From NCBI GenBank assembly GCA_029962745.1, contig CM057158.1, forward strand, positions 15,677,173 through 15,741,172: a stretch of 64,000 bases of DNA, written 5' to 3'. Shown here in pieces: positions 22,921 through 36,200 of the stretch. A program made the position numbers and the translations under genes. Numbering within the stretch: the first letter of the stretch is position 1; each line of letters begins with the position of its first letter. Below the pieces are notes generated by a model, which was given only the letters and a program-made list of their open reading frames with translations, had not been told where the DNA came from and did no database searches. The DNA is from Echinometra lucunter. Its lineage: Eukaryota > Echinodermata > Echinoidea > Camarodonta > Echinometridae.

Positions 22921-23640
22921 TGCAGGGGCGGATCCAGGGGTGGCAGAATTGGCCCCCTCCCCCCTCTTGTAAATTTTAGGGTAAAATATACATGAAACTG
23001 CCAAGGAGCCCTTTTTTCAGGTAAAGTAGACGCCTGGAAAAGTCCTTGCCCCCCCCCCCCCCCAGCCCCGTACCATGTACGTAACTCTATGGACTTATCC
23101 CACTAAGCCCAGAAAGTTTTAACCCTGAAATATACTTAGACCATGACTGTGATTCAGGAAATATCAGCTGGTACCCCTAGGGCGGGCACAGGGTGGCCCC
23201 CGGGCCCCCTCCAAAAATGCCCCTTTGGCAGGAAAGTTTACCCCACTGAGCATGGACCAACCTTAGTCAAAATGGAAGTAGTCTAGCCTCTAGGTGTACA
23301 TTACCAAAACATAAAAGCTGACATTGGAAAGGCTGGCAGCTGACCCCCCCCCCCCCCCTCCAAAACGCCCCTCTGGTGGGAAAATTTACCCCACTGAGCC
23401 CATGGACCAAAATTTTCCACAAGATAGCAGTATGGATGTACATTACCAAAATATAACAGCTGACACCATAGCTGGTTGGAAAATGCCAGCTGATGGCCCC
23501 TCAAACATGGAGATGCGTCATGCCCCCCCCCCCCCCCCAAAAAAAAAAAAAAAAAATGCAGGAAAACTTATCCCACTGAGCCCATGGACCAAAATTGCCA
23601 CAATATAGCAGTAAGGATGTACATTACAGAATTTTTATTC
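22921..23640 (+). repeat. Diverged tandem repeats with poly-C spacers
   Basis: At least three units of roughly 165-190 bp share CCACTGAGC...ATGGACCAA, GATGTACATTACC and CAGCTGA blocks, each preceded by a poly-C run (near 23050, 23346 and 23523). The block starts with GGGGCGGATCCAGGGG, a motif also seen near 60708. Confidence 0.75.
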
Positions 23641-23649
23641 CATAACTAA

Positions 23650-26600
23650 ATATTTCTCAAATTTTGTTGCTGAAAAAGTTGAAGTTTCAAAAAGTTTTGT
23701 TTAGTGTTGCATGTTTTCAAGTCATCTGCCTCTTTGATGCTGCATAGGTTCAGTGTTGAGAAGAAGAAGAAAAAAGGAGAAAATTATCATGTAGCTATCT
23801 CCAAAAACAGGATTTCGGGAACAATATATTGTTGGGATGTCGGGGTTGGGGGGGGGGGATACCACCCGACTTTAGCATATCAAAGAAATTACAAAAAAAA
23901 ATCAATAAATTTTTTTTAAAAATGACAACAGTGAGAAATATAAACAATGACAAAAATATTGACCAAAATATGTTTATTCTAAATACTGAAAACACAATTT
24001 TCAATGCTTTTTCAGGGACAGTGTTTCATCATTCAAAGCAAAGTTAAATGCAATTCACTAAACTATCAAAGCAGTCAAACAAACATCCATCAGCAACTAC
24101 TTTCACGTTTTCTATATGTTATGATGATTCATATAATGAATACTAACACTTCACAGTAAGAGAGGGCATTCATAGCCAGACTATGAAGGAGCAGGTATTC
24201 AGTGACATAATGTCTCATGAATATCCATCTTCCCCATTATTGCTGACAAGATTTCAGGTGTTGCAATTAGAATGTCGTCAACTGCAATCAATGTGGGAAA
24301 GAAGAGATATACATTTGACATCAGTATGTCACAAAATACCTGCCCCTTCAATTTCATGGTTGGGCTTTGAACTCACGAATGCATGTTTAAGTAATAATAA
24401 ATAAACATTGATTCTAACAACAACAAACATAAATATTTCAAAATGGTTAAACCCTAGAATAAAAAGTTCTGTTTCATTGCTATTTTTCATTATTTTGTAT
24501 TACTGAAGGGTATCATATCAGTGAAGTCCATTATGAAACCTTTCATCATGAGAACTAGAAAAATTAATGAAGCATCCAAATTTATCTGAAATGTAATATC
24601 ACTGGAGTCAGAGGAGCATACCATGCCCGCTTTCTATACTGAAATACATTCAATTGAAATTATGCTTTAATATCAAATAAAAGATCCTGCCATAGGAAAA
24701 TGATAACAACCAGGAGGGGGGCTTGGCAATTCTTTCATAATTTTACCTGGAAATTGCATAATTTTCTTACTCTGCAATTTTGCATGAATGCCATTAGAAA
24801 GGGCTACAGAAATTTCAAGCTTGAAGTTCAAATGAGACCCAATACAGACACAAACCCCATATTAAGCAGTCTTTGGTTGAAGGAGCATTGTTATGACTTT
24901 AATAATGCCCACAAAAGCCCATTTGTAATGTTAAGTTCTTTGCTACAATCCATTTTAATGAATGTAGTGAATTGCCTGTTTTTCCTACAATCGCATACTT
25001 CTTTCAGATTTCAGCAAGCTTTCCGGAATACTTCATGAGAGGACTCTCCGTTACAGTACTTTCAAAGTTCAATCTGCATCAATATATCATATATGTAGTA
25101 TGTACTCAGAATTTCAGATGAATAGTATTTCAAAATGACTTGTATGTAGCACAAAAATAACTGCAAATTGATGGAAACATTTACGGCATACTGAAAGATA
25201 CTCTACCAGGACTTGCCTGTTATACAAGATATTCCATAAAGAATAGATGTAGATCCAAAGCACAACAAGACTAAATGGAAACTAAATCAAAGCCATCCAT
25301 TAAAACAACACCTTGACTATCAATGGAAATAATGCCTGATTTTCTCTAAACTGACTCAATAAAAACTCACACAGTCCATAAAATACGTATTTTAAAAGAA
25401 ATTGTTCCAGATACAAGTTTTTAAATCAACACCTTTTTTTGTTAGATGGTTCAAATTTAGATTTATGCTCTACTGATCCTGTTTGTGAAAACCCTGTTTG
25501 ACTAAATCAGATAACACAAACAATAACAAAACTCGCTAAACGAAAGAAAATAATCAATATTTGAATGACAAGTGTACATCAAAAAACAAAACTCAACATT
25601 ATCCCCTGTTCAGACTAAATAAATTCACTGAATTGCTTTACAAAACCATATAGCGATATGATTAGTAATTAAATTTTCACAGTCTGCATATTTTACAAAG
25701 AAACCTCATCGTTAATCATGTGTGAGCATCATTTCGAAAAAAACTCAATGAAGAAGCAGCATCCCCTTGTAGTCTGAAGGTCGTATCGTACAATAATCGT
25801 ATAACTGGGTGGGGTTTATCTGTGTTCCCAGCAATATGAACAATCAGCTGTACTTTTGTATTCTCCAGTGCTGACCTTACTGTAACCGGGTACAAAACAT
25901 ATGGTATTATCAGATGACCCTCCCCCCCCCCCCACAAAGTGTTTCTTGCCATGTTTCTTTTATTACTTGGAGTTTCTTTACACATTTCTTTTATTACTTG
26001 GAATTTCTTTACACAAGCTTTGTACAACTTTCCACTAGTCTGAACAGGCTTTAAGTGAGTAAGATGATGGCACTGCTAAGCACTTCTTTGCAGACCACTC
26101 CACATTTCTTTATAATTACCCAATGAAGGAAGAAATTATTGAACATGCATCTACAGTAGCTTATTAACAACCTCCTAACTATATTGCACTGAAAGTACTG
26201 ACCTACATATTCTCCCAACAAATCTTTTGAATGTATAAAACTAACAGTGTCCAAGTTTTGAGTATGTTAGGCCATGAACCATTAATGTATGTTTGCAACT
26301 TTGTTTTAAGTCTTCACCTGTCAACAATATCATGGGTCTGAGATATTCTGACTTGTGAAAAGATTAAGAGCGGAATATATGGAGGAGGACCAAAGCCATC
26401 AAATCTAAAACTAAAATTTTTATGTACAGCAGGTTACACAACAACTATGTAATGATGCTCTACCGATATATACAACAGCTAAGGACTAAAGTAGAGATAA
26501 TATTTATCAGAATTAACAGCAAAAACTATCCATAGTCTTTGAACATACATAAGAAGCTGATCAAACTGCATAATCTTAGTTAACAAATCACCAGAAGTTG

Positions 26601-29600
26601 TAAACCATTTTTCACCAATAACCAGTGCATGACAGTATCTGATACACGATTTGAAAGAGCATTTTTAAAAGCAATAATTTCTGTGTAGTGCTTAGAAACA
26701 CATGGTCTATTTTTATTTTAAAAAATCATAAAATAAACGAATCTCATAATTTGCATAAATTGTCAAAACTACTGTTGAATATATTCCTTTTTTTTTCTTC
26801 TTTTTCCTTTTTTTTTCTTGGGGGGGGGGGGGGGGTGATTATTTATGAATAAATGAAAATAGAGGTGTAGAATATGCTTGCACAATAAGTCATGTACATA
26901 ACATTACACAATAAGTTGCACTGGCTTCTGAACAATATACTTATTCCAGAAGTACACACACCTTTTACAAAAATTTCAGTTGCTTTCGGCACAAATGCTT
27001 ACAATCTCTGCTACACAAAGAAACTAGCATATTTCATCAAATATATATCTTTTTTTTAATGTTGCTTAAATAAAAATCATTTCTAAACAAGCAGTATAAT
27101 GTTATATTTTAATTCCTCCATGAACTACAACCTACCATGGAAACTGAACAAGGAAACCATATTTTTTCATCATTACATATCATGTCATATCTTTCATTTT
27201 CAACACACCTGCTTTCTATGAAAGGATGTATCACTAGAATGGTACAATACCAATGAGTATGACAGAAGAAATGATATGAATATTCCAGGTGCAGACTGTT
27301 AAACACACAAGACCACAAACTGAACAGGTAAATGATCTTTAATACAGGTAATTAGATTACAAAGTGTTTGTGATGATAGATGAAATATCTACCACATAAA
27401 AAATGTAAAATGCACACTAAAAGAAATAAACTTTATGGATTTTAATAAATCTTATCATTACTTCAGTGTCAACCACACAATAGCATTTTATTAAACACTA
27501 GAAATAAATAACAATGACACAGCCTATGTACATGTCTGACTGCCAAATTTTCAGAATCCTTTTGAGTTGGGAAAGGCCATTTGCAGAACCCCTATTTCTG
27601 CAAAGTGTACTGGGTACAAAATATTTCATTTATATAAGACCAACTTTTATTTCAGAAGAACTTTCTTTAATAATATATATGCACCTTGAAAAGAACTTTA
27701 TTGCCTATGACTGCAAAGTTGTCAGAAGTCATATCCATATAAAATAAAGGGAGAGTGACATTCTTAATTCGCTTACCAAAATGAAAATCTAAATCAGTTT
27801 ATAGGAAAAGAAATTATGGTATAATTCTGTTTACATAAAAGACAGCATACCACTTAACCTAATTGAAATTCAAATGAATATATTTCGATAAGAGATACTT
27901 CAATTCAAATCCATGGCCTTAAGTTGATAATGGTCTATCATGAAAAGATAGAAGAATTTGGGGTTTCTTTAATGGTCCAATGTTAAAAAAAAGCAATTCA
28001 ACATTATATATACTGATTTGAATTGTTTTAAACTTGGTTAAATATCATTCCTGTTTAAAAATCATATTATTATGCCAGCTGCTGGGCTGAAATATGATAT
28101 CACTTCTTAAATAATACATGATTGTAGGAATTATGAAACCAAGATAATTTAAAAATAAAATCTCTAAAATAAACAAAATATGTCTTTATGTACATACATA
28201 AATAAATATATTCTAACACAAAGCAGCTCCACATAAAAGGAAAAAAGGGATAAACTAAACAAATTTACAATGCACGTTGTTAAACTTTCAGTTTATGTTA
28301 AAGTATTTCATTGTTAGGTAACACTGAAGCAGACAAAAAATACAGGCACAAATCTTGTAACGAGCAATAATAACATTGTCAATTCAATCAAGAAGGATAG
28401 ACAAACCATCAAAGTTAATGTCCTTGCAAGTTGCACATTCATCAACGTATCAAGTGCAACAAACTTCAGAATTATTGCTTCTTAACAAAGGTAAAACTCT
28501 CAACTTGGAAGCACACTTTCACATCAAATGTAAACACACCACTTTAAACAATGCTTCTTGTATTAAGGCCATAACACTTCAACATCATCAAACTAACAAA
28601 TTGTACCTGTACATACATGTATGTCTGTAACTACAAGGCATAACAACTGAAGCTGCAAGTCATGAATGCTTTGCTTTCATATTTACATTTTACACAATAA
28701 AAAGGAGAAAACAACCTTTTCTACAAAATATCCCAATGATGCACAAATCCTACAATGTATGTTAAAGAGATATGAGGATGATATATGTGGAAATTTGTGC
28801 ACTACAAAAAATAAATTTTTTCTTCTATTTTTAGATTCCCAAGTAAGGTATCTAAAAAAGGGTCATATTCATTGTGAATTACATTCAATACTGATTCTTT
28901 ATCAAACTGCAGTGTGGTATAGTACTTTATTCTGGATCTGACATCATAACCCACACAAAGTGGTACATCAGAAGACGCTACTTCAATACTGAAATGACAC
29001 AAATTTACAAGGGAGGGTTAACTTAAAATCATGGTCCAGCACCATGTTATAAATCTCCACTGTTGTATAGTGTTAAAGGGTACGTGACACATTCTCACTT
29101 TTCACTGGGACAGGAGGATTATATGCATGTACCACACTCATTAAGATTTAAACCATGAGTAATAATATACCGCCTTCATAAATATGAGCTCATCACTTAG
29201 AGTTCCTTTAAATATGATCAACTGAAACTTAAATATTGCACAATATTTTTCGACCAAAAAAAAACAACACAATTTGAATACCCAAGTAGTACCATGTTTC
29301 ACAAAAAGAAAACACAAAAATGACTTCCCACGCACCAGCTTTTGCAACATTAAAGATGAACTGACAATTTTTTTTTTCTTAATATCTTTCCCCCAAAGAA
29401 TTCCTTAACCATATAAACCAAATGTCACCAAGAATACATATTACAGATTTTGACTGAAGTGAATAACGTTTTTTGTAAAATCCTATTATTTTAAACATGA
29501 ACCCTTTTACTTCAAAGTATTTCTGTATACTTGACTAAACTTGAGATGAACTCCTTACTCATGGAGAAAAGGTGCCGTACAACATCTTTTCTTAGTTGCT

Positions 29601-30086
29601 GTTGTTGATATTCCCACCTCCCCGAAATATACACAATAGCCAGAATTCACAAAAGAATTTAGACCATGGGGGGGGGGGGGGTTTAAACCCCCTCCAGTAC
29701 ATGCGCAAAGAATCCTGTTCAATTATCTGTTTTCTAAACGTGCGCCTGGCCAATATGCGCCAATTTACAATTATTTTGGTATGCTTCCAGAGATTTAAAC
29801 CACTTTAAACCTCTTTTATGAATTTCGGCCAATCAGTTACAATACGACCTCAGTACAACTTTCCAATTTAACATGACAAAAGCTAGTGCCTGGCATGAGG
29901 GAAAATGTACACAGATGGAGAATGCTATTTGTATATCAGGGTATATCATATTGCTTCCAAAGATTTCATTAACAAAGCAGCATAACCAGTAATACTTCAC
30001 AACTTTGCCTAGGTAAAAACATCAATAGTTTTCTTCTTCTGATGTAAATATTTCTTGAAATACTTGATCTTAGTTGGACTGTTCTT
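23650..30086. other. AT-rich, element-poor stretch downstream of TAT
   Basis: No coding exon and almost no MITE-like structure can be seen between about 24.0 and 29.9 kb. Part may be a long TAT 3' UTR (minus strand), but I could not fix a poly(A) site. Small features: poly-G runs near 26820 and 29669, poly-C near 25921, and a 31-bp tandem duplication at 25955-26015. Confidence 0.5.
25955..26015 (+). repeat. 31-bp tandem duplication
   Basis: Two nearly identical units containing TTCTTTTATTACTTGGA and TTTCTTTACACA. Confidence 0.85.
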
Positions 30087-30224
30087 TCATGTCTCTTCAA
30101 CAGTGTTGATGATGTTGCCTCTATAGTGCCTGGTGCAGAATTCTTTGATACGCTGACAAGCTTCTTCAGTCTTTTCCTTGGGCACACAGAGCACAACTCG
30201 GAAGAAGTTGGGATACTCAAAACA
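30087..30224 (-). CDS. TAT: TAT exon 12 (last)
   Basis: Residues 380-424 and a TGA stop: [17 protein letters not shown], then [10 protein letters not shown]388 is the expected carboxylate-binding arginine. Confidence 0.95.
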   Translation of the reverse strand, partial: CFEYPNFFRVVLCVPKEKTEEACQRIKEFCTRHYRGNIINTVEET

Positions 30225-33200
30225 CTGTGGAGAAGAAAGTGAGGGAAAAAATTAGGAAAACATTGGATTGTTTTCTATTGATATAAATCAAATAAATTTC
30301 AAAAGATGACATTCTTAAGAATCTTAATGACTCAATCTTTTTTTTTTTTTTTTTTTTTTAAAGATCATTACAAAACTGACTGCTTCTTCTCATTAAAAAC
30401 ACAATGTATAGATAAACACATGTTCACCAAGTATGAGTTAATATTGATGGCATGTGTTAAACAATGCTTCTAACAGTCAACATTCATAATTTCATATTTC
30501 AAATAATATCTTTAAGTCACTTTTTGTTATAGGTGCTGCTGTTTTTCAAGTTTATATAGAAATTTGAACATAAGAACTTGCTTACTTTTCCTGGGAGGCA
30601 GAAAACAGATTCCTCTGACATCAGAGACTGCACAAACTCCATGTCATCCATAAAACCATGGAATTTATCAATCTCTATTCCACACTGAAAGAAAAAAAGA
30701 CATTTCACAACTGAATGATCTAAAATATATATCAGCACGTATCACATACTGTATAAGCTAATATTTTCACGATTCACAGGCCTCACATGCATTTTCGCGA
30801 GTCGTTGATTTCGCGAGCGCAAAAGCAGTAGCAAGACGGGACTTGTAGTAAACTTATTTGTACATGAAAGAGCCATATCAGCAGATCCAGAGGATTTGTT
30901 TTTCGATTTTTTTTTGGCCAATACCATCACACTCGTAGCTTCCGATAAACAAAAGAGACTGTCATAAAACCCATGATTTCTTGATTTATAGCGCGTTTTC
31001 AGTGACTCTCTATCTTACCACCCCACTAAAGTGCCACATGCTCTGGAAAAATGGCACCGATTCTGTATTTTTGGTAGCAGAATTTGGCTTCTTACAGGGG
31101 TTTTGGAGGTGACTCCGGAACTAACTTGTGGTGAGTGACAATTTTTCTGTTGTTGTGATATGATGCTACACACGGAGGACTGCTGCACTTTCCGCATAAT
31201 GCATGGCAATGGCAACAATGTGCCATTAACGAGAGCTAAAGCAAATGTGCGGATATTTTCCCGTGTTGTTAAATTTGCGATAGGTGAGTGATTCGCGAAA
31301 TTCGTGAAAATAAAACCACCGCGAAAATTTCAGCTCGTACATTAATATGCGTTTAAAAAATCATCTAGTACCTCAAAGCATAATCAAATATTTAAATTCC
31401 ACTTTAAAAACACACTAATAAATCAATGAAAATCTATATCATAAATAAGTGGTGTGATAATGAAATACCCTTCAAGAGAATGAAAGAAAAAAAAAAAAAC
31501 CAAGATTTTCATAAACCATACAATACAAAGAAGAGCACATAACATGGTAAATATCAAAGACAGAGAAAGAGAGGAAAAACTATTATCCATCATTAATAAT
31601 CCTAGCGAAAAAATGAGCTGATCTGAAGTGAATTGCATTTATTGATTCATCTGTCATCATATCAGTACCCGTTATTTTGTCTTCCACTGGTTTAAAACAT
31701 CATGCCTTCTTTTCTAGTAAGTTCAAGTAATTACTTAAAGGAGAATGCAACCCAGACATCAGTGTGCTTCCAGTGAATGAAGAAGAACAAGAAGAGTAAA
31801 CAGTGAAAGTTTGAAGAAAATCGGGCAATCTGTTCAAGAGTTATGAACTTTGAAAGTTTAAGTAAATCCTTATTATGGGGATCCTTGAGTTGGCAACTTT
31901 GCCAGCATCTGTGATGTCATCGCAGACAACTCTCCATTTTGTTCACAGAATTGCACATTTTCTTCATTTTCAAGAAAAATAGAAATTTGTTTGATTTATT
32001 GTTTGAGTATGACATGGCTACATCAGTTCTTCTTGCACTTTGGGAAGAATTATGTTGATTCCCGACTTGAAATTTCATAGAAATTGTTTTGGGGGGAAAA
32101 TTTATACAAAAAATGAATGGAGAATTGTCCACGATGACATCACAGATGCTGGCAAAGTTACCAACTCATGGATCCCAATAATAAGGATTTACTGAAACTT
32201 TCAAAATTCATAACTCTCGAACAGATTGTCCGATTTTGCTCAAACTTTCAGTGTTTACTCTTCTTGGTCATCTCCATTCACTAAGAGCACACTGATGCCT
32301 GGGTTTCATTCTCCTTTAATTATAACACACAAATGCTTATAATGTCAGCTGTGTTGCCATTTGAACACTCACCATAAGATACATAGCTCCCTTTGGCATG
32401 ATGGGTTTGAGGCCAGGTGTCTTGTCCAAGAATTTGAAGCAGATTTCTGCATTTTCCTGGGTAGGTGAGGGAAGGAGAGGGAAACGAAATATAAAAATAC
32501 ATTGATAAAAGTATAGTGAAAGTGAGTTGGCAGATATCAGTAATTCTGTTTTCTATGCAGCTGTGGGGGAAAAAATCAAGGGCAGATCTAGGATTTCCAA
32601 TTCATACCAGTCAAAATATAACACCATACCACATACTAAGGGTCACAACCCAATATAAGGTCTTTTATGAACATGATTTGCAAAAAAATATTTCTCAGCA
32701 CATTTTCAAAACAAGTGTACATTTTAAACTGTTCAAAGCTTTATCAAATCAGACAATGTCATGAGGGTAGTCCAAAGATTTTAGGACTGAGAATTGAAGA
32801 GTACAGTAATGGATTCAAAACTTAATTGACCTTTCATTTGATTTATAGGTATACCCTACCAAAAACTTTGGGTGTTGAACATTGTTATTTGTACTGAGAA
32901 GGACTAAGATTATCTTTTGATATTGTTTACATCACTGGAATATATTTCTTGCAAAGGTTTATTTATTTGTTTATATATTTATTAAACAGTTACATACGTC
33001 TTAAACACTGTATAACAATAAACAATACATTAAACACACATATTTTGTTAAATTGTAAAACAGCAATGAAAATAATTAAAAACAATAAGCTTTTCCATGA
33101 AATTTGAACTAAAACAAAGACAAGATTTTGACAAAGCAACTGAAGTTAAAGTTTCCTCATGATATTCACCTACGACAATTGTCCCAAAATATGGTAATGG

Positions 33201-36200
33201 AGATGGGGCTAATATCCACCGGAGGCAGCATAATGAGAACTGTGATACAACTATCCTAGAAATAGAATCATCATGGATATTTACCTTCAAGACATCCATG
33301 GTGTGCTCATGGAAACTGTTGGATGTTTTCTCAAAGATAGCTGGGAGGGCGCTCTGTATCAGGGTGCATGGTCCCAGAATCTTGGTGGACAATCGGAACA
33401 GACCCAGGCGAACCTAGGAGAGCACAGAAGTCACGCTTTAAAATATGTCATTACATACATATCTTAAAGGGGGTACCCAATGCTGAAACAATGTTAGCTC
33501 ATTTAAAAGAGCATGATTTTATTAGCAGAAAAATCATCTGCCTAAAGTTTTTTTTAAAGTCGTGTTGCCAAGGAAACCCAAAATGTGGTAAGATTTCAGG
33601 ATATTTTTGACCCCTCAGCTATGACCCAGTTTCAACTGGGTACCCACTTTTACGTCAAAATGACGTCAAAGTGGGTACCTAGTCGCGCACTTCTAGCAAA
33701 ATGCGCGCAAGGTATAATACATATTGTACAGTCTAGCGCGCGGCACAACTGCAATGCGCGAAGCTGGGTACCCACTTTTACGTCATACCTTATACTCAAA
33801 TTTTTGGTCAGTTCTTGACTTTCTATGAGAAAATTAGCCAAAATGTATTGATTTCGATTGAAAATCATCAAATTTTTAATGTCATTCTTCTTAGAATTCT
33901 ATTCTCGATCATACATCAAAAATTTTGTTACCATTGTGTAATCACTTTAAAACAAGTATTTTTCATGCAGATGTAATTGTAAAAACAGGAAAATTAGTAC
34001 TATTAGGAATGCAGTATGCTGCAATGTGAGCATTCATGTATGTCTGTGCTGAGCCGTGCTAATGTGCTATTTATCAGCTGACAGCACTGATGAACGGCAT
34101 CTGTTGATGTTCACCCTTCTTCCTACATCCAAGTGAATTTAATCACCCACTTTATACAAACTTCTCCCTGAAATTTTTGCCCTACTGCATCCTTCCTTTT
34201 GCATTCCCATTGTTGCATTGAACATATCCTGCTTATCCATTCAGCCTTATCATTTTCCAAATATCCACTGGAACAAGAGTGAATAAAGATGTACAAATGG
34301 GCTACTATACATATTCTGTTGGTTACGTGCTATACAGGATATGCTTACTAGTTAAAATAACATCTATTAAACCAGATTCACTGCACTAACCTCTTCTTCA
34401 AATGCTCCAATCGGATCATGAACAAGTATCCAACCAAGTCGCCATCCTGGACACAGATATCTGTAAAGCAAATAATAGTAGTAAAGTTTTATAATTACAA
34501 ACATGATCCATGAAAAAAATGGAAGTTTGCTTTTCTGCTCATGCTCACATTTTTTTAGCATCGAAAAATAGTCACAATCAAGCCTTTAAATGGTGATGGT
34601 TTTGGAATTGAATAATTTTCCTTCCAATTCAAATTGACTCATTTAATAGCTTAAAGCTCATTCCTTATATATTATGGCTCTCCCATCCTGTCATCAATCA
34701 AGACAATTTCCTAAACTCTAGCCCTAAGTGTATCGTCTGTTCAGAGCCAGAAGGGCATTAACTCATATCATTTTATACAGTCTTAATGCCCTTCTGGCAA
34801 ACTACATAGAAAACTAGAACTGTTCCCTGGAACCCCCCCCCCCCCTCCCTCCCTTCTGCATTTAATGCCCTGTGAGGGTGGGGGCCTATCCTTGTATCAT
34901 TTTAAGGAAAGTAAGGGAGAGGTAAGGGAGTTGATTATCCGGGGGGGGGGGGGGGAGTAGTCTGGGGGAGATAATTGAGAAAATATCATACCTTTTAGCC
35001 AGTCCACCACATGTAAGTACAGGTACATCAGAGGCTAATGATGCCATAGAGTAGAAGGTGTTTCCAGAGAATACCATATCAGCATACACCTCATCAGATA
35101 CGATGGGAAGATGATGCTTCGATGCAACTGAATATACAGTAAGATGAAATCAAGTGATAATAATAAGTGCAAATTCTCATTACCATGGCAATGAATACAT
35201 CTACAACTGTATGATCCCCTCCCTATTAACAGAGCATTAATGAGTTTAATCGAGAGCCGAATTAAACAGCTTTCCCATCTCAAATTGGCAACAGTAATTG
35301 TAGTTTCCACTCATAGGCCTACATAGTTTGAAAAAAAAATGAAAATTTATATAAAATCAACCAATGTAAAGAAAAATTGCCAATTTGAACATAGAATGTG
35401 GAATTTATATCTATTTCTGCATTGCCAATTAAGAGACTTTCATGATTAGTCACAATTCAATTGCTGTTTAATATTCAAGAAGGGCACAATGCAATGTATT
35501 GGCAAGAGACTAAAGTTTTTTCAGTGAATTTTGCATGTTCTGCTCAATGTATATTCTGGAAATCCTTAAAAAGTTACTTAATACTGTCTTTGAAAGGCAG
35601 AAAATCATGCATAAAGCTACAATGTGTCATATTCATACAAATTTATAGAATAATAGGGAAATTGAACATGGAAGAATAAGAAAAAGAGATAAAAACAGAG
35701 GTAAAAGTTTTCTTACTTTTGATGATGTCCAGCATGTGCTCCTTGGAGAAGACTGATCCACAAGGATTAGATGGGTTGTTAACTACAATACATGCTGTCT
35801 TCTCATCAATCTGAGATTCTAGATTATCTAGATCTACCTCCCATGACTTACAGGGCTGAAACACACAATCAAAGAAATACTCGGTAATAATCAAGTAATG
35901 AATAACAGAGAAGAGTCATGTTACATAATAAACAAAGTGGTTCATCTGACATCTTCTTATCTGAATGTTGCATTCTAACACATGTTACAACTTAACACTC
36001 TGATACAATGTCTGAGCAATTGATTATAATCAATTCACTTCCCATCTGAGTTTGTTATTTCATGAAATCAATCTTGTCACTTTAGAAGTGCCCACACACT
36101 ATCAAAACAAACAAACAAACATAGAAGCATTCAAAATATTGGCTATAAACAGTTTTGTATGATAATGAATTCCGATTCACAATATATATACAAAGTTTGT

